In this document: piece after piece, positions 1-10,724 of the stretch | How positions within the stretch are numbered: position 1 is the stretch's first letter | How the letters are laid out: every line of letters starts with the position of its first letter | Source: Gymnogyps californianus | Taxonomy: Eukaryota > Chordata > Aves > Accipitriformes > Cathartidae | Direction of reading: 5' to 3' | DNA: 64,000 nt | Assembly (NCBI RefSeq): GCF_018139145.2 | Contig: NC_059482.1 | Location: 22,839,332 to 22,903,331, forward strand | Program-made: the position numbers and the translations under genes | Notes under the pieces: generated by a model | The model's database searches: none | What the model was told of the DNA's origin: nothing | Seen by the model: the letters and a program-made list of their open reading frames with translations, nothing else

Positions 1-2937
1 ATTGGGTGTCAAACCTGTATCCCACCACTTGCTTCTAAGACTCCAGAATTACCACATTTCACAATAACGGGCAGAACCTGTCCTGGATAGCATGCTAAAC
101 TTAATAAAAAAAAAAATCTGCAAAAAGGTAAAACCAGCAAGTGACAAAGTTGAATGAAAGTCACAAAATTCACTGTCACTAAACACAAGCTCATGCACTG
201 AGGGGTGAGGACATTAGAGGGAATGCACCACATTACGCAGACACCGTGACATCCCCAAATCAGCTAGTAATACTCGGGAAACCTCTTGGAGTCACAGTGG
301 ACCACTCTCTACCTCATCAGCCAAATGCCCAGAGGTGTCAAAGAAACAAATACAGTATCAGAAACCCCATGGGAAGAAGTAGTGAACAACCAGAGAGACC
401 TTTTTATGCCATGACACAAAGCCACAGTGCTCACATATCACTCCATCCTACAGATTACAAGTAGCCTAGAGAAGGGTAACAGCAAAAATCAGATCTATGG
501 AATATATTCCATAGGAGGCACTAAACACAGGTGGATCTTCAGCCTCAAAAAAAGAAGGAATCTAAAGCAGTATAAGATAACTGACAGGCGGACATGGAAA
601 AGTTACTCACTTTTTTTCCTCAAAAGTTTTCTCAAGTAATGGGGATGAAGGAGATGTACATCGAAAAATACCAGTTAAATGAGCAGAGGCAAATAAAAAC
701 TAAGAGAAGGGAACACCTTTTCCATGTGTTTTTCAAATAAACTATGGAACTCATTATCACAGAATGTTAGAGGGGTTAAGAATAAAAGCAGGTCCCCAAA
801 GGGAAAAAGCAAATTCAGAGTCAATGGCCTCACTGACCTTCTGGCACCTCGAGGCACGGGGCCAACACAGAACTGGGGAAGCAAAATAAAAGGGAGAACT
901 TTCACCAAAAAAAACCCCCCAAACCAAAAAAACCCCACCATGCTGCTTCTTCAAAATAAAAGAACTTGAAGGAGAGGAGAAAAATGAATGGCCAAGACGA
1001 ACACAACGGAGTGATCTAAAAAGGACCAAACCTGAGTTTGGCCAAGGAATCTAGAAAGCGCCAAACTCTGCTGTCTAGAGGCCAACATCCAGGCTGAACC
1101 AAAGCAGCACCTACTGACTGCTTGAACGGGAAACTACGAGGAGGTGCACGCACTCGAAATGCCTTCTGCTACGCAACAAACATCAGTGAACCGGTCTTTT
1201 GACACGAGAAAAATCATTTCGAACATACCTACTACCACTGGCTATAAGGTAACTAGGACTTTGCCTTTCAGTGTGACCCTGCAGATGTTAGATGCAGCTG
1301 GTCATTAATCTATTTCTGCATTAGGATAACCTGACTGCATTCTTAAAACTCTGCAACTGGTTAACAAATCGTATTAACACGGCAAATTAACAAAAGAAGC
1401 AAAGGCTGCCAAAGTCAGCTGAAGCTTGGAGTTCAAGGAAGCAGTTGATAGATCCTTTTGGCAAGAAACTAATCAAGTACTGCAGTTTCTGAAGGAAGTA
1501 ACACTCTTGCACCAGAAAGTGTCAAATTTGAGGGTTTATGACTCCTCACTTTTGTGTCTCCTCTGCACACCAGGGACTTTTTGAGGAGCGCTCATGGGAA
1601 GAATTAACAAGATTCACAAAGGTGTCAAATCTGGGCTCTCCTCGGCGGCCTCCTACGCGAATGCCAATATTCTTCAGTTTCCTTTAATTTGGATATTCCA
1701 ACTACTAACACAAGCTGGCCTGACAGCTTTGAAGTATAAAAGACTTACTGACACCTCTGAACACTCTTCAGAGTGATTTTTTTTTTTTTTAAACACAGTC
1801 CTAAAGCAGCTTAATATGTTTAAAAACTTAACATGTAGACTCCTTCCATCCATCACTAAAATGCCAACATGCCTGTCACACCTAAAAATACAAGAACAAT
1901 CATTAATTTATTCTGTTTTTTTGACAGTTATTTTACTGTCATTTCAGAATCATAAACTTAGCCACTCATTAACACTTCCCCAGTGGGCTTCATCTCACAA
2001 AGTCATGGCATTCAGGAATCTAAACACTCTCCTCTCTTATTAAAGAGGAAGAGGTTATAGAAGCTTCATTTTTTAATATTTCCAGTGAGGGATATAGGCA
2101 GAAACGCAACTTGCAAATTTGGATACCCCTGCTTTCTATAAGCGTGATTCTTAGTGAGGTTATGCCTACACTTGGCAATTGTGCTGGTAAAGGAGCTGGC
2201 CGGTAACTGAGATCTCCCACCACGACCAGAAGCAAGTCAGCAGGACCTGCGTCAGCCTGGCACCCGGCCATTCTGCGGAGCGATGGGACTCTGGGAGGGT
2301 AGGGGCACCCATCTTCTGCCTAAAATCTATCCCCTAAGGTTCCTCTTGCCATAGTTATCTAAGAAAACTATCCTTCAATCCTCAATTTTGTCACATACTA
2401 AGCTCAGGAGACAATGCAGACCCATTTCAGAAATGCTCACGTCTCCAGATTGAAGAAGCAAGTGCCCCTTTATCTGCCATAACCTTGTCTTCCAGCAAAG
2501 GTGTATTTCAGACTACACTTGGATTTGTATCAGAAATCAGACTAGGTATGTACACGCTACATTTCAAACACTCACCCTGGCATGAGTTTCAGCAGTGAAG
2601 CATCAAACAGCAGCTTACCACAGCTGAGGTCTCCCCCGCTAGAAACCCACAAGCATCCCAGTTCTGGCAATCCCTCCAGTTCTGTTCTACAGGAAGAGAT
2701 CTCTTCTTTCTTTAGATCCACAGTTTTTGTAAAGGAGCTCACTATGCTACACTGGAAGCAGTTTTGGAAAGCAGACAGAAAACAGGAAAGGATTTTAAAA
2801 GCCGGAATCGCAGATTTTTTTTAACCCTGTTCATGTCACCACCCTGCACACGACAGCCAGCTTCTGGTCATCAAAGACCCACCTGCGGAGAGCTTCTTGT
2901 TGGACTTCCCCTCCCCATAACCCTTGGGCACACTCAC
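1..2937 (-). other. PSKH1 intron 2 (partial)
   Basis: This is AT-rich intronic sequence. I found no exon-like segment carrying the expected end of the kinase domain. Short A-runs and C-runs occur near 900-940. A segment near 715-770 is vaguely like the 3' part of a CR1/L2-type element, but too weak to call. Confidence 0.6.
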
Positions 2938-5900
2938 CTCGCCTGAGTAACTGTATTTTCCTTTCAGGATCTGCCGATACAAGCGGGTGCGGTTGTCATC
3001 TTCAAAGGGCATAGTGCCGCTCAGGAGAATGTACGAGATAACACCCAGCGCCCACATGTCCACAGAGTTCGTATACGGCTTCCTGACCAGGATCTCGGGA
3101 GCAATGTACTCTGGGGTCCCACACGTGGTTTTCATCAGGCAGTCATCTCCCTTCTTCCGAGCACTTGCCAGTCCAAAGTCCGTAATCATGATTTTGGAAT
3201 CTGTTCCCGGATGGTAGTACAGCAGATTCTCTGGTTTTAAGTCCCGGTGCGTGATACCCAGCGTATGCAAGTACTTCACGCCATCTAACACCATCTGCAG
3301 CACACGCGTAGCATCTCTCTCGGTGAAGGAACCTTTAGCAATGATTCGATCAAACAGTTCTCCTCCGGTCGCCAATTCCATCACCATGTACACACGGTCC
3401 TGGGTCTCAAACACCTCAATAAGCTGGATGATATTGGTGTGTCGAACCCGCCGCAGCACGCTGAGCTCCGACTCGCACACTTCCCTCCCCTCCCGGTATT
3501 TGGTCTCTATCATCTTGATTGCGTAGGGCTGCTTGGTAGCCTTGTGTTCCACCCGTACAACGCGGCTAAAACTCCCTCTCCCGATCAGAGCTTTAATGTC
3601 GTACTTGGCTGTCACTCTGGGGTCAAATTTGGCACGGTATTTAGCCACTCTGTTCTTGCGGGGTTCGGGCTGATCCACGTGGGCAGGCAGGTGGTTCCCA
3701 GGATACGGGTTAGCGTGACGCGGAGGCGAGGGAGAGCCAGCTTTGATGACAGTCCCACAGTCATCTTTGATGAAATGCTTGTATATGTCATTGTGGCCTG
3801 TGTAAGGTTCAACTTTTTTAACCAGGTCTAGCTGCACATCTTTGGGGGGCTCGGGAAGCACTTTGCTTGTCCCACAGCCCATCACTGAATGGTGTTAATT
3901 CCCTATCAAGGCATTTTCCCAGGGCAGCATCAGCAGCAACCACATCCGGGGCAATTCCCACATTTGAACCTTAGGAAAAGAATGAGAAGAAACAGATAAA
4001 TAGGAATGAGCATAGCAAAGTTTCAAACAGGGAAAAAAAAAGAAAATACAAGCGGTTCACGTCTCGATGGAGCCATGCTACCGCAAACGAAGAGTTTGGG
4101 ATTTTCACTGTACTATACTACAGAGGATGCACAGTGCTTCGCTGCTTTCATCACAAGCTAGTGAAGATAGTGCCTGTAAAAACACAGTCATGGTCAGAAC
4201 AGATGTCTGTGGAAATCACACAGTGTCTCTTTTTATTAAGCATAGTTTGTTTAACGCTCTCAGCTGAGCACTGAATCACAGAGTCGCAGAATGGCTGAGG
4301 CTGGAAGAGACCTCTGGAGGTCATCTTGTCCAGCCCCAATCACTTAATAAAAAAATCAAATTAAGGAAAGGGTCGAGCATTTTCCTTGATTTTCTTTCAT
4401 CTGCTCAACTTCATAAGACAGCAGCCGCTCCAAATCTTACCATTTTGAATTTTCTCACTAGAAACTCCATAAAGTATCTCAGCAACTTGTTCATTTAACA
4501 AACCTTCCTAAGATTTTCTTTATATTGAAGTTGTACCGGTGTCTTAAACCTCTCACTACTGTGCTCCTGGGGATCAATGAAATTGCACAGGAGGCAGGGA
4601 ATACGGAGACAGAGGCACGCTGTTTTTAAGATGCATTTTACCAATTAACTCACTGCATCCCCTGCAAAAAGGCAGCCCTTACTTAACCGCAGCAGCTTTT
4701 AGCTAGCAATTCCCTCACCCTCCAAGCCCTAAGAAATCAAGGTGGGCTTTGACATATTTTAACATCCTGGCTCAGCTTTGCTTTCTTTTGCATCTTCAGG
4801 TACCAAGTGGCTCTTCTGGTTTTCCATATGGAGCTGGGCGTAGGAAGTGGAAGTGATATTTCTACCAGCTGTTCCAGACTAGAGCAAAGGGAGGTCTTGC
4901 TCATCACACTGTATTCCAGCAGAACCAAATCAGCTGCACTTCAGCAAGTCTTCAGGGGCTGATGAAAACAGTATGACTGGCTAGGAGATGGAGAAACTGC
5001 CTGTATGCGCTCTGGCAGTTAGCCAAGCGGTTTTAAATTTCTACTCTTTGGCTCAGAGCCCATCAATATGGTGCCTGAGCCTTCACAGAAGGCTACAGAA
5101 AAGCCGTTAGCCTTGAAACATAATCGTACGCCTTACCATCACCGAGTGTATCTTCACTCATTCACCACCTCTCCGAGGAACTATTCAGCACGAGCAGCAG
5201 AAAGGGAACCCCGGCTGGTCTTCCATCAGGAGAATCACGTGGAGAAGTAAGAAATGTTTTAGAGGGACACCCGGAAGAAGTTTAGACTCTACATCCAATC
5301 TGGAAAGAAAACAAGGCTTTAGTTAAGATTCAATTTTAAAATCAGACATCATCAAAGTAACTTCTCATGGAAGACCTCCTGGCAGTACCGCCAAGTTAAG
5401 CGCACCAACCATGCACAAACATGACTATACTAAGGTGCAAGCAGTAGAAATAAAAAACAACTTCACAGGAAGCTTAACTGACTTTCACCGAGGGCTATCC
5501 TGTAACTGGGGGTTCATTCAGATTAAAGTACTGTGACAAAAAAACAAATAAAATCCTGTAGCTAGTCCTGAATAATGCCTCCCACGGAGAGTTTTTCCCA
5601 GCATTATTGTATCTTAAAACATAGTAAGTTAACAGAGAAGTGGAATGAGAGCATCCACAAACAAGATTATTACGGAGTAATAACGTAGAGAAGCACTTGT
5701 GTAAAATGTCCCACCAGTAAATAAAACCAATGAGAAGGATCAAACGCTGAGCTTGAAAATGTCATCTATAAATCCACTAATAACATTAACTGAGACCAGG
5801 CATCAACTACCAGTACGTCAGTGGCTCTTCCTCATACGCGTAAGGGTCTCAGTGAAGCCTACAGAACCCCAGAGCTGCACGCCACGGCCAGCAACAAAAT

Positions 5901-7170
5901 GCTTAGCCCCATGTCAGTGCAGGCGGAAACACTCCTGCGTAATAACCACCAAGAGTTTGGGAGAAGGAACTGACGCATCAGAGAAACGGGGCATTACAAG
6001 CCCCCTCCGAGCAGGAACTCACATACTCAGCAGGTGCCATGCTATTTGAGAGAGGACAGCACGCCCGAGCTGTGGCTGTAAGTGGTGAGAAGGCACACGG
6101 GGTTTATGCTTCAACGTCTACCCGCTTCTCTCCTTGGACAACCAGCACGTTGCATCCCACCGCTCAGCAGGGCAACACCTCGCCTCCTGCTGATTCAGGA
6201 GCCTCCTCCACCTCTCTGAAGAAATCGGGGCCTGAATGGTTTAATACCTGAGGGCGTCCCTGTGGGTAAGGGGTGTCAGCCACCTGACCAACCCACCCGA
6301 GGCCTGGCAGGCCTTCCACCACCAATTAAATATCTCACGACTTGAAGCTATTTAATTTCGCTTTTCTGAGATGCCAGTAAGGAAATTTGAAGACACCAGC
6401 TCTTAACTGCGTAAGAAACGCTCAGACACAGCAACCTTCAAATCACACCTATGCCAACACAGCATTTCGGAAAGCACCTTACCTTTAGTTTTACTAAAAA
6501 AAAAAAAAAATCTCAAATGTGCCTCTTACTGCCTGACATAAATCTGGTATCACCAGTCACCCGGCTGGCGGTGTAAGCCTTCGGTGGATTTCTGAGGGGA
6601 AACCCGGGGCTGGGGCTGCCACAGCACCGCGGGCAGCTGTGCCGGAGCCAGTGGCAGGCCAGAATCGGTCGAACCAACCGGGGTTTCCCGAACTCGGATC
6701 GTTTTTCATAACTTAGCCCGAACTAGGCAGTTTCCCCCCCCCTCCTTTCCAGGGAGGGGACCCAGCCCGGGCCGGTGCCGGTAGCTCGTCCCGCGGCAGG
6801 CTCGGCTCCAAGGCGTGGGAAGCACCGCGCCCGCCCCGGTGAGGGGACGCTCCGGCAGGCTGGCAGGGCTCCCTCCCCGGCCCGCCCGTACCCGCGGCCC
6901 AGCGCCCCGGGCAGCGGTAAGGCTGAGGCGCCGTGGCCCGCCGCGCCCTCGCCTCCCGGGCCGCACCGCTGCCGCGCCGCGGGGCCGAGCCGCCAAGGCC
7001 CCGGGAGGGAGGAGAAGGGAAGGGTGGCCGGAGCCGGGGCGGCCGGAGCCGGGGCTGCCAGGCCAGGCCAGGCCAGGCGGAGCGGAGCGGGCGGCCCCGG
7101 GCGGCGGCCGATCCCACACTCACCTCGGCCCGCTCCGGCCCGCGGCTCGGCGCCGCCTCCTGACGTCATC
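1..7170 (-). CDS. PSKH1: PSKH1 gene, 5' part (protein serine kinase H1)
   Basis: This is the gene-level entry. PSKH1 is a serine/threonine kinase of the CaMK group, anchored by N-terminal acylation and reported at the Golgi and in nuclear speckle-related functions. The window contains the promoter and probable non-coding exon 1 (donor after 7124) and exon 2 (2938-3969), with the start codon at 3882. Coding sequence stops at a GT donor after residue 315, at a glycine-glutamate pair. The recalled human protein is about 424 residues, so roughly 109 C-terminal residues (end of the kinase C-lobe and a Ser/Arg-rich tail) are missing. No frame in 1-2835 resembles them, so the last exon lies left of the window. 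Its neighbour upstream is NRN1L in the same orientation, as in human. Confidence 0.93.
2938..3882 (-). CDS. PSKH1: PSKH1 coding exon 2, start to donor (residues 1-315)
   Basis: The exon encodes 315 residues from the ATG at 3880-3882. That ATG is chosen because it gives the MGCGTSK start: Gly2 is an N-myristoylation site and Cys3 a likely palmitoylation site. A GTG one codon upstream is not a start. Kinase landmarks are the glycine loop GRGSFSRVV (101-109), catalytic Lys123 in AIKM, helix-C Glu139, catalytic loop HRDLKPEN (212-219), DFG (235-237), and an activation segment ending in CGTPEYIAPE (254-263). All catalytic residues are present, so this is an active-type kinase. The donor is GAG|GTGAGTG, exon end 2938. 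Reading through the donor gives an unrelated short tail and is not real. Confidence 0.96.
3883..3969 (-). other. PSKH1: PSKH1 exon 2, 5' UTR part and splice acceptor
   Basis: The minus strand reads a pyrimidine-rich stretch ending TTTTCCTAAG just before 3969, a convincing acceptor. The 87 bases to the ATG contain no upstream ATG in good context that would displace the MGCGTSK start. Confidence 0.7.
3970..7123 (-). other. PSKH1 intron 1
   Basis: This sequence lies between the non-coding first exon and the coding exon. It carries a CR1-like fragment at about 4262-4345. A second donor-like site (AAAG|GTAAGG, near 6480) could mark an alternative first exon, but nothing else supports it. Otherwise nothing recognisable is seen. 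Confidence 0.6.
4262..4345 (-). mobile_element. CR1-like LINE fragment
   Basis: The plus strand contains a stretch of the type 'cacagagtcgcagaatggct' followed by 'ggaagagacctctggaggtc' and 'cttgtccagcccc'. This is the very common avian CR1 motif (...ggaagggacctctggagatcatctagtcca...) read in antisense to the element. Only about 85 bases are recognisable. Confidence 0.75.
7124..7160 (-). other. PSKH1: PSKH1 probable non-coding exon 1, 3' end
   Basis: The minus strand has a strong donor GCCGAG|GTGAGTGTG with the exon side ending at 7124, inside the CpG island and in the right place for the first exon. The 5' limit is not determined. A CRE and a CCAAT box just upstream suggest the transcription start lies within a few tens of bases of the donor, or that the exon reaches into them. 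Confidence 0.5.
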
Positions 7171-7222
7171 CCCGAGCGCCGGGGACGCCCGAGGGGGCGG
7201 GGACACGGCGCCCGGCGATTGG
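7161..7222 (-). promoter_or_regulatory. PSKH1 core promoter elements: CRE and CCAAT box
   Basis: A perfect palindromic cAMP response element TGACGTCA lies at 7161-7168. A CCAAT box on the minus strand (CCAATC, 7217-7222) lies about 50 bases farther upstream. CCAAT, then CRE, then donor is a common arrangement in TATA-less CpG-island promoters. CREB/ATF and NF-Y binding is inferred from the motifs only. Confidence 0.55.
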
Positions 7223-7255
7223 CGGAGGCGGCGGCGGGTGGGGCAGGGTGGGGAA

Positions 7256-7278
7256 GGGGGGGGGGGGGGGGGGGGGGG
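7256..7278. repeat. G23 homopolymer
   Basis: There are 23 consecutive G on the plus strand (C on the transcribed strand of PSKH1), about 130 bases upstream of the exon 1 donor. It could form G-quadruplex structures and is prone to length errors in sequencing. Confidence 0.95.
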
Positions 7279-7367
7279 CGTTGTTCCGCCGTCCCGCGCT
7301 CTACCGCCCCCTGCCGGAGCCGCCGGGAACAGCCGCCGCGGGGCCCGCCCCGCCTCCCCCCCCCCCC

Positions 7368-7665
7368 TCAGCCCCACGGGGGACCCCCCCTCAGCTCTGT
7401 GGGCCCCAGGAGCCCCCACAGGCCCCGGGATCCCCCCTCAGCCCCACAGGGCCCTGGATCCCCTTCAGCCCCATGGGCCCCAAGACCCCCCACAGGCCCT
7501 GGGACCCTCTTCAGTCCCACAGGGCCCTGGGACCTCCTCAGCCCCACGGACTCCAGGACCCCCCCCCCCTCACCCCACAGGGCCTGGGCCCCCCCTCAGC
7601 CCCACGGACTCTGGGACCCCCCCTCAGCCCCACGGGTCCCAAGGACCCCAGCCCCACGGCCTGAG
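7368..7665. repeat. GC-rich minisatellite, unit about 30-35 bp
   Basis: An imperfect tandem array is built on units like CAGCCCCACRGG...CCCTGGGACCCCC. At least eight units can be followed by eye. The lack of stop codons gives proline-rich open frames in several frames at once, which are artefacts. Confidence 0.8.
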
Positions 7666-8108
7666 CTGGAGGCCCCCCTGACAGGCGTGGTGTTCCCGCT
7701 CCCCACGCTCCTGCCCCTGAGGGGCGGCCATGGTGACCCGCTGCCCGAGGAAGGACGACTCCTCGCCTCCTTTTCGGAGCCAAACCCAGCCCAAACGGAT
7801 CCCCGGGAGCGCCTGGGAGAGCGGCTCCCACCGAGCTGCTCCGAGGGCTCCCCGCTGGGCTGCGGGGCTCTGGAAAAACACTCCCTTTGCAAGAAAATCG
7901 CCCGGAAGCATCGGCCCTTTTTCTTTGGCAGGGAAAACCCGGTCCCTGTGGGCTAGCTCTTGTGCGCAACAGAATAACGAGGCGCATTCCTTTCTCCTTT
8001 CTTTTCCCCAGCTCCTCAGTGCCACAAAACCCGCAAAGCTTGCTTGGTAACTGCTGGTGGACTTTCTTCCTCATACCCTTTCCCCATCCTTAAACCAAAC
8101 GCTCCACG

Positions 8109-8214
8109 TTTCAGCCCCAGGGATGACCCGAAGGTGGCAGGACGAGGGATGACACCTTCTCTTTCAGCCCCGGGGATGACCCGAAGGCGGCGGGACGAGG
8201 GATGACACCTTCTC
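8109..8214. repeat. Two-copy tandem repeat, period 53 bp
   Basis: Copy 1 (8109-8161) and copy 2 (8162-8214) both start TTTCAGCCCC and both contain GGATGACCCGAAGG and GACGAGGGATGACACCTTCT. They differ at only a few bases, so the duplication is recent. Confidence 0.92.
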
Positions 8215-8734
8215 GCAGAGATGCTGCCAGGCACTTCTTTCTCCGGGGAAGATACAAACGTGACACTGTCGGGCTTGTTTTCCAGCCTGGCTGTCGCATC
8301 ATTCTCACCGTGGTTCGGGTGGAGAGGGGCTATTTTCACACTCCTACCACGCTTTTAAAAATAGGTGGTTTTATTTTAACACTCCTGGGCTCTTCGGCTG
8401 TTTAAAATGCTTAGTAAGTCATACCGTAATAAAAGTTCTACCTGCTGATGCACGCTATTGTCATCAGCTTCTTTCCTGCGTAATTCCAGATGAGGCAGGG
8501 AGGCGTGTGACAGGTCTGAGAAGGGGCTGCTTGGGCTGCGCTCGGCAGATCTGGTGAGTTGTACAGTTTCCTGCAAGGGAAATTAGCCGGTTCTTGTTGT
8601 CCCACACAGTAATAGCTGCTACTTTTTCAGCCCTATAACTCCTCCATTTTCTTTCTGGAGATGTTTCCACAGCCACGCGTCCCCCGCGCTTGTCCCTGGG
8701 AGGCGGCTTAGCCTGTGCCCGACGTGTAAAACCT

Positions 8735-8830
8735 CGCACGTGTCCCTATTAAAGTTGATCCCGTTATTTTAGGCTGTTTCTCAAGGTCATCCCAGCTTGG
8801 TGCCACCAGCAAATTAACAAGCGTGCGCCT
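8735..8830. mobile_element. Ancient LINE-like fragment (family uncertain)
   Basis: The stretch includes 'cccgttattttaggctgttt' and 'agcttggtgccaccagcaaa'. It resembles a widely dispersed sauropsid element whose usual form is 'ctgttattttcagaccattt...ccagcttggtgtcatctgcaaa'. The assignment is from recalled motif similarity only. Confidence 0.4.
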
Positions 8831-8911
8831 CTCCTCGTCAGCCCGGCTGCTACGGATGGGCGTCCGGCACTGGCCCGCCTCACCTTGCCCGCAGCTGCTC
8901 GGACAGGGATA

Positions 8912-8976
8912 ACACAGCACTGTACCAGCTACTAAGAAGAGAGTTAACTCTGTCCCAGCCGAAACCAGGACACGGC
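8912..8976 (+). mobile_element. Avian dispersed repeat, copy 1
   Basis: It contains 'acagcactgtaccagctact' followed by 'gttaactctgtcccagccga', a motif common in bird genomes. A related copy lies at 26640-26765 in the same orientation. The family (LINE or LTR) was not assigned. Confidence 0.5.
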
Positions 8977-9039
8977 TCTGCAAGGATGGGTTTCCCTCAG
9001 GGTTTTGCATCTTCCATTAGTCGCTTCCTCACAGCTTTG
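8976..9039 (+). repeat. Diverged direct repeat, copy 1
   Basis: It shares the frame 'tgcaaggatgggttt...gttttgcatct...gcttcctcac' with 9881-9942, about 75 percent identical by eye and 905 bases apart. Confidence 0.6.
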
Positions 9040-9880
9040 TTTCCTGGCCGGCTCACGAGAACATCGAATGAGGCAGTTACAGGCCCATCACCACCGCTAA
9101 TTGTCAGGACAAAACTGTCAAAGAGCCAACACGTATCGAACTCTTAGGCCAGAACCACGGACTTCTGAGAACTTCAATCAGAGCGGCTCTTTCTTGTATT
9201 ATTTATGCCGTGGTAGCGCTCCAAGACCCACCGGAGCCAAGAGAACATCACACCACACATCCGCGCGAAGCCAACGTAGCCGCCCTGCAGACTACCCAGG
9301 GACGAGGCCGGGAAGGACCCGGAGCTCGCTGCGGAAGGTCTGGGGGGAAGTGTGAAACCCGTGACGGAGCTTGAGAGCGGGCAGGGATCTTGGGGAACTG
9401 TCCTCTCATCTACGTGATCCACTGCCTGCCGGTTTGAGCACCCGTTCTGAGTCTGGGGCCCGTGTCAGTTGACCCCTGAAACCTGTTACTCAATCTAGAG
9501 TCATTTCTCCAGCTACAGCAAGAAGTTTTATGACCAGGGTAAGCGCATTGCACTGGCTGCGGGCTGCGAAGCCCCGAGCACCGGGGAGGCTCTGCAGCCT
9601 CTCGCCCCGCTGTCAAGGGGCCATCATCTTCTTGTTTCTTGATTGACTTTCACCTGGTTTTGCCTCCTCCCTTCCAAGATGTTGCTCTCCCGAGAGAGGA
9701 GCCTCACCCTGCTCCTCCTTGCTTGCCCCTTCAGAAATCCCCTGCCAACTCTTACCCCCCAAGACCCACAGCCTGCCTCCGGTGCTGTGGGAAGGATTCA
9801 GCCCATCGAGGCAGGGATCTCTACGAAGAAGCAGCAGCAGCAGAGTCAGCCCCGCAGCCTGGCTGCTCCCTCCACCATCC

Positions 9881-9942
9881 CTCCGCAAGGATGGGTTCCC
9901 CTTATGATTTTGCATCTCCTGTCAGCGGCTTCCTCACGGCTT
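9881..9942 (+). repeat. Diverged direct repeat, copy 2
   Basis: This is the partner of 8976-9039. The first copy abuts an avian dispersed repeat, so both may be pieces of one old mobile element family rather than a local duplication. Confidence 0.6.
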
Positions 9943-10542
9943 CTCCTGTGGAAGCTGCTAAAGGCAGGCTGGCATCGCCGAGACGATGCCGGGTACTCAG
10001 AGAGGTGGAGAATCCTCCCTCCTTGGAGATGCCCAGCTCCTCCGGAGACAGCCTTGAGCAGCCCGCTCCAGCGCTTGGAGCAGGAGCTCAGACAATAGAC
10101 CTCCGGAGCTCCCTTTGTATTCGACACCCGCCTGCAGCGCTGCCATCTGAATCCGGAGTCTCACCGGGGTGCAATGAGCTATGATTTCCTACAGAGTGAT
10201 GGAAACGGCCAGCACCACCTCCAGCATCCCCCAGCACCCCCAAGCTGCCTGGGACATTGCTGCACATCCAGAGCACGGGGCAATTTGGGGAGCCCGGGGC
10301 TTCCTGCTGTGCCAGGCCATCGGAAGCCAGAAGAGGAGGAGAACGGGGTCCCTCGTCTGCCGTCAAACGGAAACGCGGCGAAGCGGGAAACCTGGATTTC
10401 CTCTGAGCCACATCCCAGCCCCGCGCGGCTGTGAGCCCGTGCCTCAGCGGCCATGCCGGGCCAGAGCTCAAGGTTGTCCCGGCAAGGCTGAGCAGAGGTC
10501 GGAGCGGGAGGATGTTCAATTAAAGCTGCTTAAAAAAGAAAT

Positions 10543-10724
10543 CCAACTTTCCATATGCCTCTGTGGAGGAAAAAAAGCCCCAAAGCTGAGCGCAGACGGG
10601 GTGCCAGGCTGGGGGCTGAGCACAGCCCCGACGGCAGAGGTGACTCCGGCTCAGCCGTTCCCGCTGCGTCCGATCCGCGGGGATTGACGTTGCCTTTTGG
10701 CGTTTCCTTATGGAAAGTTGGACA
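10543..10724. repeat. Inverted repeat with 14-bp perfect arms
   Basis: The left arm TCCAACTTTCCATA (near 10543-10556) and the right arm TATGGAAAGTTGGA (near 10711-10724) are exact reverse complements, separated by about 155 bases. Flanking similarity is short, so this may be a decayed terminal inverted repeat element or chance. Confidence 0.55.

Larger units (their letters stand above)
6560..7700. promoter_or_regulatory. CpG island over the PSKH1 5' end
   Basis: This stretch is dense in CG dinucleotides and GC, in contrast to both flanks. It contains short direct repeats (ggcca-type near 7058-7078, gcgga-type just after) and a 23-G run. The long open frames on both strands here are by-products of the composition, not genes. 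Confidence 0.75.

Noticed and set aside
1..2835. Search for the last PSKH1 exon inside the window
   Set aside because: No minus-strand frame carries the end of the kinase domain or a Ser/Arg-rich tail, so the exon must lie to the left of position 1.
6775..7956. Plus-strand open frame of about 390 codons over the PSKH1 CpG island
   Set aside because: It is Pro/Arg/Gly-rich, overlaps open frames on both strands and runs through a minisatellite. There is no domain, no splice context and no codon pattern beyond the GC content.
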